The translations under genes and the position numbers were made by a program. Below, one piece after another: positions 1 to 5,955 of a stretch of DNA of 5,958 nucleotides. Origin of the DNA: an uncultured Actinoplanes sp. (GTDB taxonomy: Bacteria; Actinomycetota; Actinomycetes; Mycobacteriales; Micromonosporaceae); contig CAKUMG010000407.1 in the NCBI GenBank assembly GCA_934667465.1, positions 1-5,958 on the forward strand, given 5' to 3'. The notes beneath the pieces were generated by a model. The model had not been told where the DNA came from. It saw only the letters and a list, made by a program, of their open reading frames with translations, and made no database searches. The stretch's first letter is position 1; each line of letters begins with the position of its first letter.

Positions 1-808
1 GGCCGGGCTGGTGGGCGCGGGGCTCGCGGTCTGCGGTGCCGTGCTGCAGGCGCTGACCCGCAATGCGCTCGCCGACCCGTACCTGCTGGGGATCTCCGCC
101 GGTGCCTCGACGGGCGCGGTCGGCGTGCTCGTGCTCGGCTTCGGCGCGGGGGCCTCGTCCCTGGCGGCCGGCGCGTTCGCGGGCAGCGTCGCCGCGTTCG
201 GGGTGGCGCTGCTGCTGGCCGGGCGGCGCTGGACCCAGCCGGGCCGGATCCTGCTGGCCGGGGTGGCCGCCGGTCAGCTGTTCACGGCGCTGACCAGCCT
301 GATCGTGGTGGCCGACGCGACGCCGGACAGCACCCGCACCATCATGTTCTGGCTGCTCGGCTCGCTGACCGCCGCGTCCTGGCAGTCGGTGGCGCTGTGC
401 GCGGCCGCCGCGGGTGTCGTGCTGGCGGTCTGCTGGGCGGCGGCGCCCGCGCTGGACGCGTTCTCGTTCGGCGCGGACGTGGCACAGACGCTGGGCTTCT
501 CGCCCGTACGGGTTCGTGCGCTGCTCTTCACCGTGACGGCCCTGCTGACCGCGGTGCTGGTGGCGGCGAGCGGGGCGATCGGCTTCGTGGGGCTGACCGT
601 GCCGCACGCGGTCCGGCGGGTGGTGGGTTCCCGGCACCGGCCGCTGCTCCCGGGTTCGGCGCTGGCCGGGGCCACGCTGCTGATCTGGGCGGACACCGCG
701 GCGCGGACGGTCTTCGCGCCGCAGGAGATCCCGGTGGGGGTGGTGACCGCGCTCGTCGGGGTGCCCGCCTTCGCGATCCTGTTGCGCAGAAGGGAGCGTA
801 CGGCGTGA
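1..808 (+). CDS. FecCD-family metal-chelate ABC transporter permease (5' partial)
   Basis: This is the membrane subunit of a BtuCD/FhuBG/FecCD-type importer that carries ferric siderophore, heme, cobalamin or a similar chelate across the cytoplasmic membrane. The frame is open from base 2, so the GTG at 11 is unlikely to be the start; 268 codons remain and roughly 60-80 N-terminal residues are missing compared with the usual 330-350. Family landmarks are visible. RNALADPYLLGISAGA lies near the left edge. An LGFSPVRVRAL segment (about 490-525) fits the cytoplasmic coupling loop that contacts the ATPase. GAIGFVGLTVPHAVRRVVG (about 570-630) is the classic FecCD signature, and the C-terminal end has the spaced pattern AD..AR......E.PVG..TA..G.P.F. 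Long Ala/Val/Leu/Gly runs form several membrane helices. The stop overlaps the GTG start of the ATPase gene, so the two are translationally coupled. The substrate cannot be told from the permease alone; siderophore is the commonest in actinomycetes. Confidence 0.93.
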   Translation, partial: AGLVGAGLAVCGAVLQALTRNALADPYLLGISAGASTGAVGVLVLGFGAGASSLAAGAFAGSVAAFGVALLLAGRRWTQPGRILLAGVAAGQLFTALTSLIVVADATPDSTRTIMFWLLGSLTAASWQSVALCAAAAGVVLAVCWAAAPALDAFSFGADVAQTLGFSPVRVRALLFTVTALLTAVLVAASGAIGFVGLTVPHAVRRVVGSRHRPLLPGSALAGATLLIWADTAARTVFAPQEIPVGVVTALVGVPAFAILLRRRERTA

Positions 809-1569
809 AGCTGTCCGCCGAGGACGTCGGCCGCAGCATCCGCGGCGCGCGGCTGCTGGCCGGGGTGGCCCTGGAGGCGCCCGCGGGGTCCTTCGTCGGC
901 CTGCTCGGACCGAACGGGTCGGGCAAGTCCAGCCTGCTGCGCGTGCTCGCGGGGCTCGACCGGCCGGACCGCGGGCGGGTGCTGCTCGACGGGACGGACC
1001 GGTCCGCGCTGCCGGCCAGGGCGGTGGCCCGGCGGGTCGCCGTGGTGACCCAGCACGCCCCGGACGACGCGGACATGACCGTGCTCGACGTGCTGCTGCT
1101 GGGCCGCATCCCGCACCGGTCGCTGCTGGCCCCGGCGAGCGCCGCGGACCTGGACCGGGCCGCGGCCGCGCTGGCGGACACCGGGCTGGCCGGCTGGGAG
1201 CGGCGGCGCTGGACGTCGCTGTCCGGCGGGGAGCGGCAGCGCGTGAGCATCGCGCGGGCCCTGCTCCAGGATCCGGAGCTGCTGCTGCTCGACGAGCCGA
1301 CGAACCACCTCGACATCCGGCACCGGTTCGAGCTCCTGCACGACCTGGCGCATTCCGCGGTGACCGTGGTGGCGGCGCTGCACGAGCTGGACCTGGCGGC
1401 GCAGTACTGCGACCGGATCGTGCTGCTCGCCGACGGCCGGGTCGTGGCCGCGGGTTCACCGGGCGAGGTGCTCACCCCCGCTCGGATCGCGTCGGTGTTC
1501 GGGGTCGCGGCCGAAGTGGACACCGACGGCGCCGGGCGGCCGCGGGTGCGCCTGCGCCGGGCGTCGTGA
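805..1569 (+). CDS. FecE/FhuC-type ABC transporter ATP-binding protein
   Basis: This is the cytoplasmic ATPase that powers the adjacent FecCD permease. It has 254 residues, normal for FecE/FhuC/BtuD-type subunits. The GTG at 805 is chosen because it lies inside the permease stop (GTGA overlap) and follows AAGGGAG at 790-796 with an 8-base spacer. An open frame continues upstream to about 397 but only shadows the permease. All nucleotide-binding motifs are present: Walker A GPNGSGKS (residues 35-42), Q-loop Gln83, signature LSGGERQR (139-146), Walker B LLLLDEPT with Asp163 and Glu164 followed by NHLD, and switch His193. The NHLDIRH context after Walker B is typical of the iron-chelate class. 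The protein looks intact and functional. Metal specificity is not encoded here and must come from the binding protein, which is not in this window. Confidence 0.96.
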   Translation: MKLSAEDVGRSIRGARLLAGVALEAPAGSFVGLLGPNGSGKSSLLRVLAGLDRPDRGRVLLDGTDRSALPARAVARRVAVVTQHAPDDADMTVLDVLLLGRIPHRSLLAPASAADLDRAAAALADTGLAGWERRRWTSLSGGERQRVSIARALLQDPELLLLDEPTNHLDIRHRFELLHDLAHSAVTVVAALHELDLAAQYCDRIVLLADGRVVAAGSPGEVLTPARIASVFGVAAEVDTDGAGRPRVRLRRAS

Positions 1570-1596
1570 TGACCGATGTCAATGGAAACGATGACC
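1568..1596 (+). repeat. Repeated GATGACC words just after the ATPase gene
   Basis: GATGACC occurs at 1568-1574 and again at 1590-1596, 22 bases apart (about two helical turns), with a related GATGTCA at 1575-1581. GTCA (1578-1581) and TGAC (1592-1595) also form a loose inverted pair around ATGGAAACGA. The ATGGAAACGAT core resembles one half of actinobacterial Zur boxes, but the second half does not match. A regulatory role is inference only. Confidence 0.3.
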
Positions 1597-1627
1597 TGCC
1601 GACAGATGTATTGACCAATTCCTCTTA

Positions 1628-1649
1628 CACATGCGCATCCGGGCATGTG
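1628..1649. promoter_or_regulatory. Inverted repeat, candidate operator
   Basis: CACATGC (1628-1634) and GCATGTG (1643-1649) form a perfect 7-bp inverted repeat with an 8-base spacer. The centre lies about 32 bases upstream of the start point predicted from the TATAGT -10 box, so a dimeric regulator bound here would cover the -35 position. The dyad symmetry is directly visible; the regulator is unknown and none is encoded in the window. Confidence 0.45.
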
Positions 1650-1657
1650 GTTCTTTC

Positions 1658-1663
1658 TATAGT
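1658..1663 (+). promoter_or_regulatory. Candidate -10 box of the PLP gene cassette
   Basis: TATAGT sits in a locally AT-rich stretch (TTCTTTCTATAG) between the transporter and the PLP genes, and is a good match to the SigA/HrdB -10 consensus TANNNT. No good -35 hexamer lies 16-18 bases upstream; that position is occupied by the inverted repeat, which would fit an activator-dependent or repressible promoter. Transcription would start near 1670, giving a leader of about 65 bases. TTGACC at 1611-1616 looks like a -35 but has no -10 at proper spacing. Confidence 0.45.
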
Positions 1664-1721
1664 GGAACCGGTTGGCGGTCGGCCGGGTATCGGTTAGCGT
1701 GAGAGGAAGGCACGGCTCTTC

Positions 1722-1728
1722 AAGGGAG
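1722..1728 (+). promoter_or_regulatory. Ribosome binding site fixing the TTG start at 1735
   Basis: AAGGGAG lies 6 bases before the TTG at 1735. The other in-frame candidates, TTG at 1672 and GTG at 1699, have no comparable purine-rich site at suitable spacing, so this site decides the start. Confidence 0.7.
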
Positions 1729-1734
1729 TCGCTT

Positions 1735-3186
1735 TTGACGCTGCACCTTTCCCCGAGAATCGATCCGGCATTGCATTCGGTGCTCACCGAATCGGACCTG
1801 CCGGGGCGTTTGATCGAGGCGCTGGGATCCCCTCTCGGCGTCGTCCTTCCTTCTCAGTTGGCCGGCAACGTCGCCGCCTTCCGAACCGTGCAGGCCGAGC
1901 ATCACCTCGGTGGCCGGGTCTGGTTCGCGCACAAGGCCACGGGGTCGAGTGCGCTGGTCCGCGAGCTGGCCACCCTGCAGGCTGGCATCGATGTGGCCTC
2001 GCTCGGCGAGTTGCAGCATGCGCTCGGCGCCGGGTTCACGCCGGACCGCGTCATGGCGACCGGTCCGAAAAACGCAGACTTCCTCTGGTTGTGCGCGCAA
2101 TCCGGGGTGACCGTGAATGCGGACTCACTCGCCGAGATCTCCGCACTCGCCGACCTCGTGAGGTCCCATCGGCTGCCCCGGGCAAAGGTCATGGTGCGGC
2201 TGTCGGAATTCACCGCCCCGGGCGTCCGGGTCGGCAGCAGGCGCAGCCGATTCGGCATCCCGGCCGAGTCGTTCCCGCGGGCCCTGGATCTGTTCGACAA
2301 GCACCCGGACGCGCTCGAACCGGTCGGGGTGGGATTCCACCTCGACACCCAGGGACTGCCCGAGAAGGCGGCTGCCGTGGAGGGGTGCCTGGCCGCCCTC
2401 GAGGCCTGCCGGGAGCGAGGGCTGCGCCCGTGGGCCCTGGACGTAGGTGGCGGGTTCGGGGTCAGCTATCTGGCCGACGGCGCGGAATGGGAGCGCTGGA
2501 CGTCGGCGCTCACCGAGGCGGTGCTGGGCCGGCGGGCACCGCTGACCTGGAACGGGCACGGCTACGGGCTGCGCAACGAGGGCGGCACGGTGCGCGGGGC
2601 GCTCAGCCTCTATCCGGGGCACCGGCCGGTGGCCGGGGCGGGCTATCTCGACCGGCTGCTGCGGACCCCGGCGCCCGGGCAGCGCCGCCCCCTCGGAGAA
2701 CTGCTCCTGGACAACATGTACGACCTGCACGTGGAGCCCGGGCGCGCGCTGGTGGACCAGTGCGGGCTGCTGCTGGCGACCGTGCTGGAAGTGCGCGACG
2801 ACGACGGCGGCGACACGCTGATCCGGCTCGACTGCAACGCGCGCGACGTCAGCATGGAGGAGCACGGCGTGCTCATGGATCCCATCGTCGTGCCGCGATC
2901 CGGCGCCACCGGGCCGGGACCCGTCGGGGCCTACCTCTTCGGCAACCTGTGTCTCGAGTCGGACCTGATCACCCGGCGCAAGGTCTTCCTGCCCGCCCGG
3001 CCCCGGGCCGGCGACGTGCTGGCCTTCGTCAACACGGCCGGTTACTTCATGGACCTGAGCGCCACGCAGGCGCTGCGGCAACCGATCGGGCGCAAGGTCG
3101 CGCTCTACCGGACCGGCGGATCGTGGCGATGGTGCCTCGACGAGCAGTACTGGCCCCATCTTCCGGGCGAGGGGGAGGCAGCATGA
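1735..3186 (+). CDS. Fold-type III PLP decarboxylase-like enzyme (probable Y4yA type)
   Basis: The protein belongs to the ornithine/diaminopimelate decarboxylase (alanine-racemase fold) superfamily and has 483 residues from the TTG start. Visible landmarks are: FAHKAT with the PLP-binding Lys67, replacing the usual Y-x-x-K-A-N; HLDTQG at 202-207 in place of the H-x-G-S-Q seen in diaminopimelate decarboxylases; GGGFG (238-242) and EPGR (334-337), which bind the PLP phosphate; CLESD (406-410), matching the partner-subunit C-[DE]-S-x-D active-site element; and NTAGYFM with Tyr437, which normally contacts PLP. The gap of about 95 residues between GGGFG and EPGR is roughly twice that of diaminopimelate decarboxylase, so this is a distinct subfamily. 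From memory it best resembles proteins named after Rhizobium NGR234 Y4yA. The retained Cys and Asp argue for real decarboxylase or related PLP chemistry; the substrate is unknown. It is the first gene of the three-gene cassette, and its stop overlaps the next ATG (ATGA). It is unlikely to be the housekeeping LysA, given the altered motifs and context. Confidence 0.88.
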   Translation: MTLHLSPRIDPALHSVLTESDLPGRLIEALGSPLGVVLPSQLAGNVAAFRTVQAEHHLGGRVWFAHKATGSSALVRELATLQAGIDVASLGELQHALGAGFTPDRVMATGPKNADFLWLCAQSGVTVNADSLAEISALADLVRSHRLPRAKVMVRLSEFTAPGVRVGSRRSRFGIPAESFPRALDLFDKHPDALEPVGVGFHLDTQGLPEKAAAVEGCLAALEACRERGLRPWALDVGGGFGVSYLADGAEWERWTSALTEAVLGRRAPLTWNGHGYGLRNEGGTVRGALSLYPGHRPVAGAGYLDRLLRTPAPGQRRPLGELLLDNMYDLHVEPGRALVDQCGLLLATVLEVRDDDGGDTLIRLDCNARDVSMEEHGVLMDPIVVPRSGATGPGPVGAYLFGNLCLESDLITRRKVFLPARPRAGDVLAFVNTAGYFMDLSATQALRQPIGRKVALYRTGGSWRWCLDEQYWPHLPGEGEAA

Positions 3187-4508
3187 GATACGACGCCATG
3201 ACCGAGGCCATCGGCAACACCCCGCTGGTGCGGATCGACCCGTCGGTGCACGGCCTGCGCCGGATCGACCTGTACGCCAAGATGGAGCTGCTCAACCCGT
3301 TCGGCTCGCTCAAGGACCGGGCCTCCTGGAACATGGTCCGCCCGCACATCGACGCGGCCGCCGAGCGGGGCGACACCGTGGTCGAGCTGTCCAGCGGCAA
3401 CACCGCCAAGGCGCTCGCGGTCATCGCCGGCATGCACGGGCTGAAGTTCCGCAGCGTGACCAACCGGATGAAGGTCCCCGAGATCAAGGACCTCCTCCTG
3501 CTGCTCGGCGCCGACATCGAGGAGCTGCCCGGGCAGGCCGAGTGCCTCGACCCGTCGAACACCGACGACCCGCTCACCCGGATGTACCAGACGCTCGCGT
3601 CCTCGGGCAGCGGCTATCTGCACACCGACCAGTACTTCAACGACCTCAACGTGGACGCCCACCTGCACGGCACCGGCCCCGAGATCGTCAAGGACCTCGA
3701 CGGGCGTGCGCCGGACTACTTCGTCGCCTGCGTCGGCACGGCCGGGTCGTCCACCGGCGTCGCGCGCGCGTTGCGGCAGCACAACCCCGACGTCCAGGTG
3801 GTCGGGCTGGTGGCGCACAAGTCCGACTTCATCCCCGGGATCCGCACGATCGACGAGGCGCACGAGGTCGGGCTCTTCGACCCCGGCGTCTACGACACCA
3901 TCGAGACGATCAGCACCGACGACGCGATCGACGGGCTGCTGACGCTGGTGCGCCGGTGCGGGACGCTCGCCGGGCCGACCGGCGGCGGTGCCTACCAGGG
4001 CGCGGTCCGGCACCTGCGGGCGGTGGACGCGCAGCTGGCGGAGGGCGAGCGGCGTACGGCTGTCTTCATCGTCTGCGACCGGGTGGAGAGCTATCTGAGT
4101 TATGTACGGGAGCGCCGGCCCGAGCTGTTCAACCGCCCGGCGCGGGGCAATTCGGTGCGCACCGTCACCGACGCCGAGACCGCGGCCGCGAAGGTGCTCG
4201 GGGTCGCGGAGGCGCAGGAGTGGGTCGCGCGCGGCCGGGGGCTCGTCGTCGATCTGCGCAGCCCGTTCGCGTACCAGGCGTTGCACATCGACGGGTCGAT
4301 CAACATCGTCGACGAGATGTTCGGCGAGCTCGTGCAGGGTGGGCTGCCATTCAGCCGCCGCCGTCCGGTGCTGCTGGTCTGCCCGGTGGGGGAGAAGTCC
4401 GCCCGCTACGCGGCCCTGCTCACCCGGATGGGACACCCCGAGGTGCACTCGCTCGACGGCGGCGTGATCGCGTGGCGCGACGCCGGCGCCGAGCTGGTGC
4501 GGGACTGA
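3183..4508 (+). CDS. Cysteine-synthase-like PLP enzyme fused to a C-terminal rhodanese domain
   Basis: This is a two-domain protein of 441 residues. Residues 1 to about 320 are a fold-type II PLP enzyme (CysK/CBS/SbnA class). They begin with GNTPLVRI (11-18) and carry NPFGSLKDRA with the Schiff-base Lys44, the substrate-carboxylate loop SSGNT (70-74), the phosphate loop GTAGSSTG (185-192) and a glycine-rich segment AGPTGGGAY (263-271) near the pyridine nitrogen. Such enzymes do beta-replacement on serine derivatives through an aminoacrylate. Residues about 345-441 form a rhodanese domain: VVDLRS around Asp357, the catalytic loop CPVGEKS starting at Cys400, and the closing pattern LDGGVIAWRDAG. 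Rhodanese cysteines carry persulfide sulfur. No CBS regulatory domain is seen. The ATG overlaps the previous stop and follows GGGGGAGG (3171-3178) with a rather short spacer; a second Met at codon 6 is possible. Inference: sulfur on Cys400 may be offered to the aminoacrylate formed in the first domain. A 2,3-diaminopropionate-type role (SbnA-like) is an alternative, but would not explain the rhodanese. Confidence 0.92.
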   Translation: MRYDAMTEAIGNTPLVRIDPSVHGLRRIDLYAKMELLNPFGSLKDRASWNMVRPHIDAAAERGDTVVELSSGNTAKALAVIAGMHGLKFRSVTNRMKVPEIKDLLLLLGADIEELPGQAECLDPSNTDDPLTRMYQTLASSGSGYLHTDQYFNDLNVDAHLHGTGPEIVKDLDGRAPDYFVACVGTAGSSTGVARALRQHNPDVQVVGLVAHKSDFIPGIRTIDEAHEVGLFDPGVYDTIETISTDDAIDGLLTLVRRCGTLAGPTGGGAYQGAVRHLRAVDAQLAEGERRTAVFIVCDRVESYLSYVRERRPELFNRPARGNSVRTVTDAETAAAKVLGVAEAQEWVARGRGLVVDLRSPFAYQALHIDGSINIVDEMFGELVQGGLPFSRRRPVLLVCPVGEKSARYAALLTRMGHPEVHSLDGGVIAWRDAGAELVRD

Positions 4509-4509
4509 C

Positions 4510-5697
4510 ATGACCGAGCCCCTGGAGACCTGGCACCGCTCGCTGCGCGCCCAGTTCCCGATGATCGCGTCGAACCCGGACGTGGCCTATCTGGACAGCG
4601 CGGCCACCTCGCAGAAGCCGCAGGCCGTGCTCGACGCGGCGATGACGTACCTGACCACCGGCAACGCCAACGCCGCCCGCGGCACCTATCCCTGGGCGAA
4701 CCGGACCACCGCCCGCATCGAGCAGGCCCGTGACCGGCTGCGCCGCTTCCTCGGCGACCCGTCGCCGGAAACCTCGGGCGTGCACTTCATGAGCGGCACC
4801 ACCGAGGGCCTGCGCACGGTCGCCCGCGACTGGCTGGTCCCGGGCCTGCGCGACGGCGACGAGATCATCGTCCCGTTCGCCGACCACGCCGCCAACAGCG
4901 AGCCCTGGCTGGAGGCTGCCGAACTGCTGCGCAAACAAGGCGTACGGGTCGAGGTGCGCGCGATGCCGTACGACGCCGCCCACGACTACGACTACACCCG
5001 GCTCGCCGAGCTGATCACCGACCGCACCCGCCTGATCGCCGCCACCCACGTGCACCACGTCTACGGCAACGACATGAACATCCACCGCCTGCGCGCGGCC
5101 GCCGGCCCGGACATCCCCATCTGCCTCGACGCGGCGCAGAGCATCAGCCACATCCCCATCGACCTGGCCGCCCTCGACGTCGACTTCGTGGTCTTCTCCG
5201 GCCACAAGGCCATGGCACTACCCGGCGTCGGCGCGATCTGGGCCCGCAACCAGCGCGGCCCCGTCCTCACCCCGGGCGGCTGGGCGGGCACCCCGAACAC
5301 CAGCGGCATCATCAGCCTCGTGGCGGCGCTCGACTGGCTCGACGCCGCGGGCCTCGACCGGATCGCGGCCTGGAACGCGGCGCTCGGGGTGCGGCTCACC
5401 GACGGGCTCACGAAGATGTCCGCCTACGAGGTGCTGGGCTGCCAGAGCAGCCTGACCGCCGACTCCGTGGTGCAGCGCCGCGAGGGCATCGTGACGTTCC
5501 GCCACCGCGGCGTCGGCTCCAACGACCTGGGCTTCATCCTGGCCGGAGACGGCCTCATGGTCCGCGCCGACGGTCACTGCCAGGGCGAGCAGGGCGAGAA
5601 GACCTCATCCGTACGGGTCAGCGTGCACGCCTACACGTCGGCGGACGAGATCGACCGGCTCCTCGCGGTGCTCGCCACCCTCGACCGCCACCCCTGA
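4510..5697 (+). CDS. SufS/CsdA-like class V aminotransferase-fold cysteine desulfurase homologue
   Basis: This is a fold-type I PLP enzyme of 395 residues, close to the usual 400-410 of SufS. YLDSAATSQKP (27-37) is the N-terminal signature. His126 in DHAANSEPW matches the PLP-stacking His of SufS. Asp207 in CLDAAQ binds the pyridine nitrogen, and Lys233 in FSGHKAMALPGVG is the Schiff-base lysine. GHC at 355-357 lines up with the sulfur-accepting Cys of group II desulfurases, followed by VRVSVHAYTS, which fits the conserved Arg region. The loop after Cys357 (QGEQGEKTS) is charged and unlike the usual hydrophobic A-M-P stretch, so partner or substrate may differ. The expected activity is cysteine to alanine plus persulfide; a lyase or epimerase role within the same fold is possible. 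The gene starts one base after the previous stop without a strong ribosome site of its own, so coupled translation is likely. No SufU, SufE or SufBCD gene is nearby, which argues against a general Fe-S assembly role. Confidence 0.93.
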   Translation: MTEPLETWHRSLRAQFPMIASNPDVAYLDSAATSQKPQAVLDAAMTYLTTGNANAARGTYPWANRTTARIEQARDRLRRFLGDPSPETSGVHFMSGTTEGLRTVARDWLVPGLRDGDEIIVPFADHAANSEPWLEAAELLRKQGVRVEVRAMPYDAAHDYDYTRLAELITDRTRLIAATHVHHVYGNDMNIHRLRAAAGPDIPICLDAAQSISHIPIDLAALDVDFVVFSGHKAMALPGVGAIWARNQRGPVLTPGGWAGTPNTSGIISLVAALDWLDAAGLDRIAAWNAALGVRLTDGLTKMSAYEVLGCQSSLTADSVVQRREGIVTFRHRGVGSNDLGFILAGDGLMVRADGHCQGEQGEKTSSVRVSVHAYTSADEIDRLLAVLATLDRHP

Positions 5698-5835
5698 CCC
5701 TGCTCCGACGTCACCCCGCGCACGATCCGGAACTGGCGCGATCGCAACGGCCCGGCCGTCGTGCCCTGCCGGGTGCCGACTGTTGACCACGTGGGGTCGG
5801 AAAGTGTCCCCAGGTTGTCCCCACGTGAGGAGTGA
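5698..5835 (+). pseudogene. Possible HTH-protein remnant in frame behind the desulfurase stop
   Basis: The frame of the preceding gene stays open past its TGA to a TGA at 5833-5835. It reads VTPRTIRNWRDRNG near its start (about 5713-5754), which resembles the recognition-helix part of MerR or excisionase-type DNA-binding domains. There is no suitable start codon or ribosome site, and the following residues show no recognisable fold. It may be a decayed fragment of a mobile-element gene or chance coding potential in GC-rich DNA. Confidence 0.2.
5788..5827. repeat. 9-bp inverted repeat enclosing a doubled TGTCCCCA
   Basis: CACGTGGGG (5788-5796) and CCCCACGTG (5819-5827) are perfect inverted copies separated by 22 bases. 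The word TGTCCCCA occurs at 5805-5812 and 5816-5823, exactly 11 bases apart, one helical turn. As RNA the arms could fold into a stem without a U tract; as DNA the phased repeats look like protein-binding sites. Which applies cannot be decided from the sequence. Confidence 0.5.
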
Positions 5836-5867
5836 CGGCCCCGGAGTGATCTCCAGGGCCGTGTTTT
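5835..5867 (+). terminator. Rho-independent terminator of the PLP gene cassette
   Basis: ACGGCCC (5835-5841) pairs with GGGCCGT (5856-5862), and GGAG (5843-5846) pairs with CTCC (5851-5854). A single C/A mismatch lies between the two helices and the loop is TGAT. The stem is followed by GTTTT on the + strand, so orientation fits the end of the PLP operon, about 140 bases behind the last stop. The bare hairpin may also stop the convergent tRNA transcript, though no U tract follows it on that strand. Confidence 0.8.
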
Positions 5868-5880
5868 ACCTGGTGAATCG

Positions 5881-5955
5881 TGGTGGGCCGCCAGGGACTC
5901 GAACCCTGAACCTATGGATTAAAAGTCCACAGCTCTGCCATTGAGCTAGCGGCCC
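5881..5955 (-). tRNA. tRNA-Lys (anticodon UUU), CCA encoded
   Basis: Read on the - strand, this is a full 72-nt cloverleaf plus genomic CCA (75 nt). The acceptor stem GGGCCGC pairs perfectly with GCGGCCC. The D arm is GCTC/GAGC. The anticodon stem GTGGA/TCCAT, with one G-U pair, holds the loop CTTTTAA, giving anticodon TTT at the standard position. The variable loop is AGGTT, the T arm CAGGG/CCCTG holds TTCGAGT, and the discriminator base is A. UUU reads AAA and AAG. The gene is convergent with the PLP cassette, and its 3' end faces it, the usual geometry when a tRNA 3' end serves as an integration site. Confidence 0.97.

Noticed and set aside
397..804. Upstream extension of the ATPase frame
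   Set aside because: It overlaps the FecCD permease and gives non-family sequence. The GTG at 805 with AAGGGAG gives a standard-length ATPase.
1611..1616. TTGACC as a -35 box
   Set aside because: No -10-like hexamer lies 16-18 bases downstream; the TATAGT box is about 41 bases away.
1631..1702. Small open frame of 23 codons starting at ATG 1631
   Set aside because: It begins upstream of the predicted transcription start, has no ribosome site and no recognisable product.
1688..1706. DtxR/IdeR-type iron box around GGTTAG
   Set aside because: Only about 10 of 19 positions fit the consensus and the right half is absent.
274..1787. Long - strand open frames across the ATPase and permease genes
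   Set aside because: They are low-complexity Arg/Ser/Pro/Ala translations opposite well-conserved transporter genes, with no motifs of their own.
2091..3182. Extension of the cysteine-synthase frame far upstream of 3183
   Set aside because: The upstream part is an Arg/Gly/Ala-rich shadow of the decarboxylase gene. GNTPLVRI begins 11 residues after the ATG at 3183, as in CysK, and a purine-rich site precedes that ATG.
3105..4511. 468-residue open frame on the - strand across the cysteine-synthase-rhodanese gene
   Set aside because: It is antisense to a gene with clear family motifs. Its translation is rich in Arg, Gly, Val and His with no recognisable motif, as expected for mirrored GC-rich codons.
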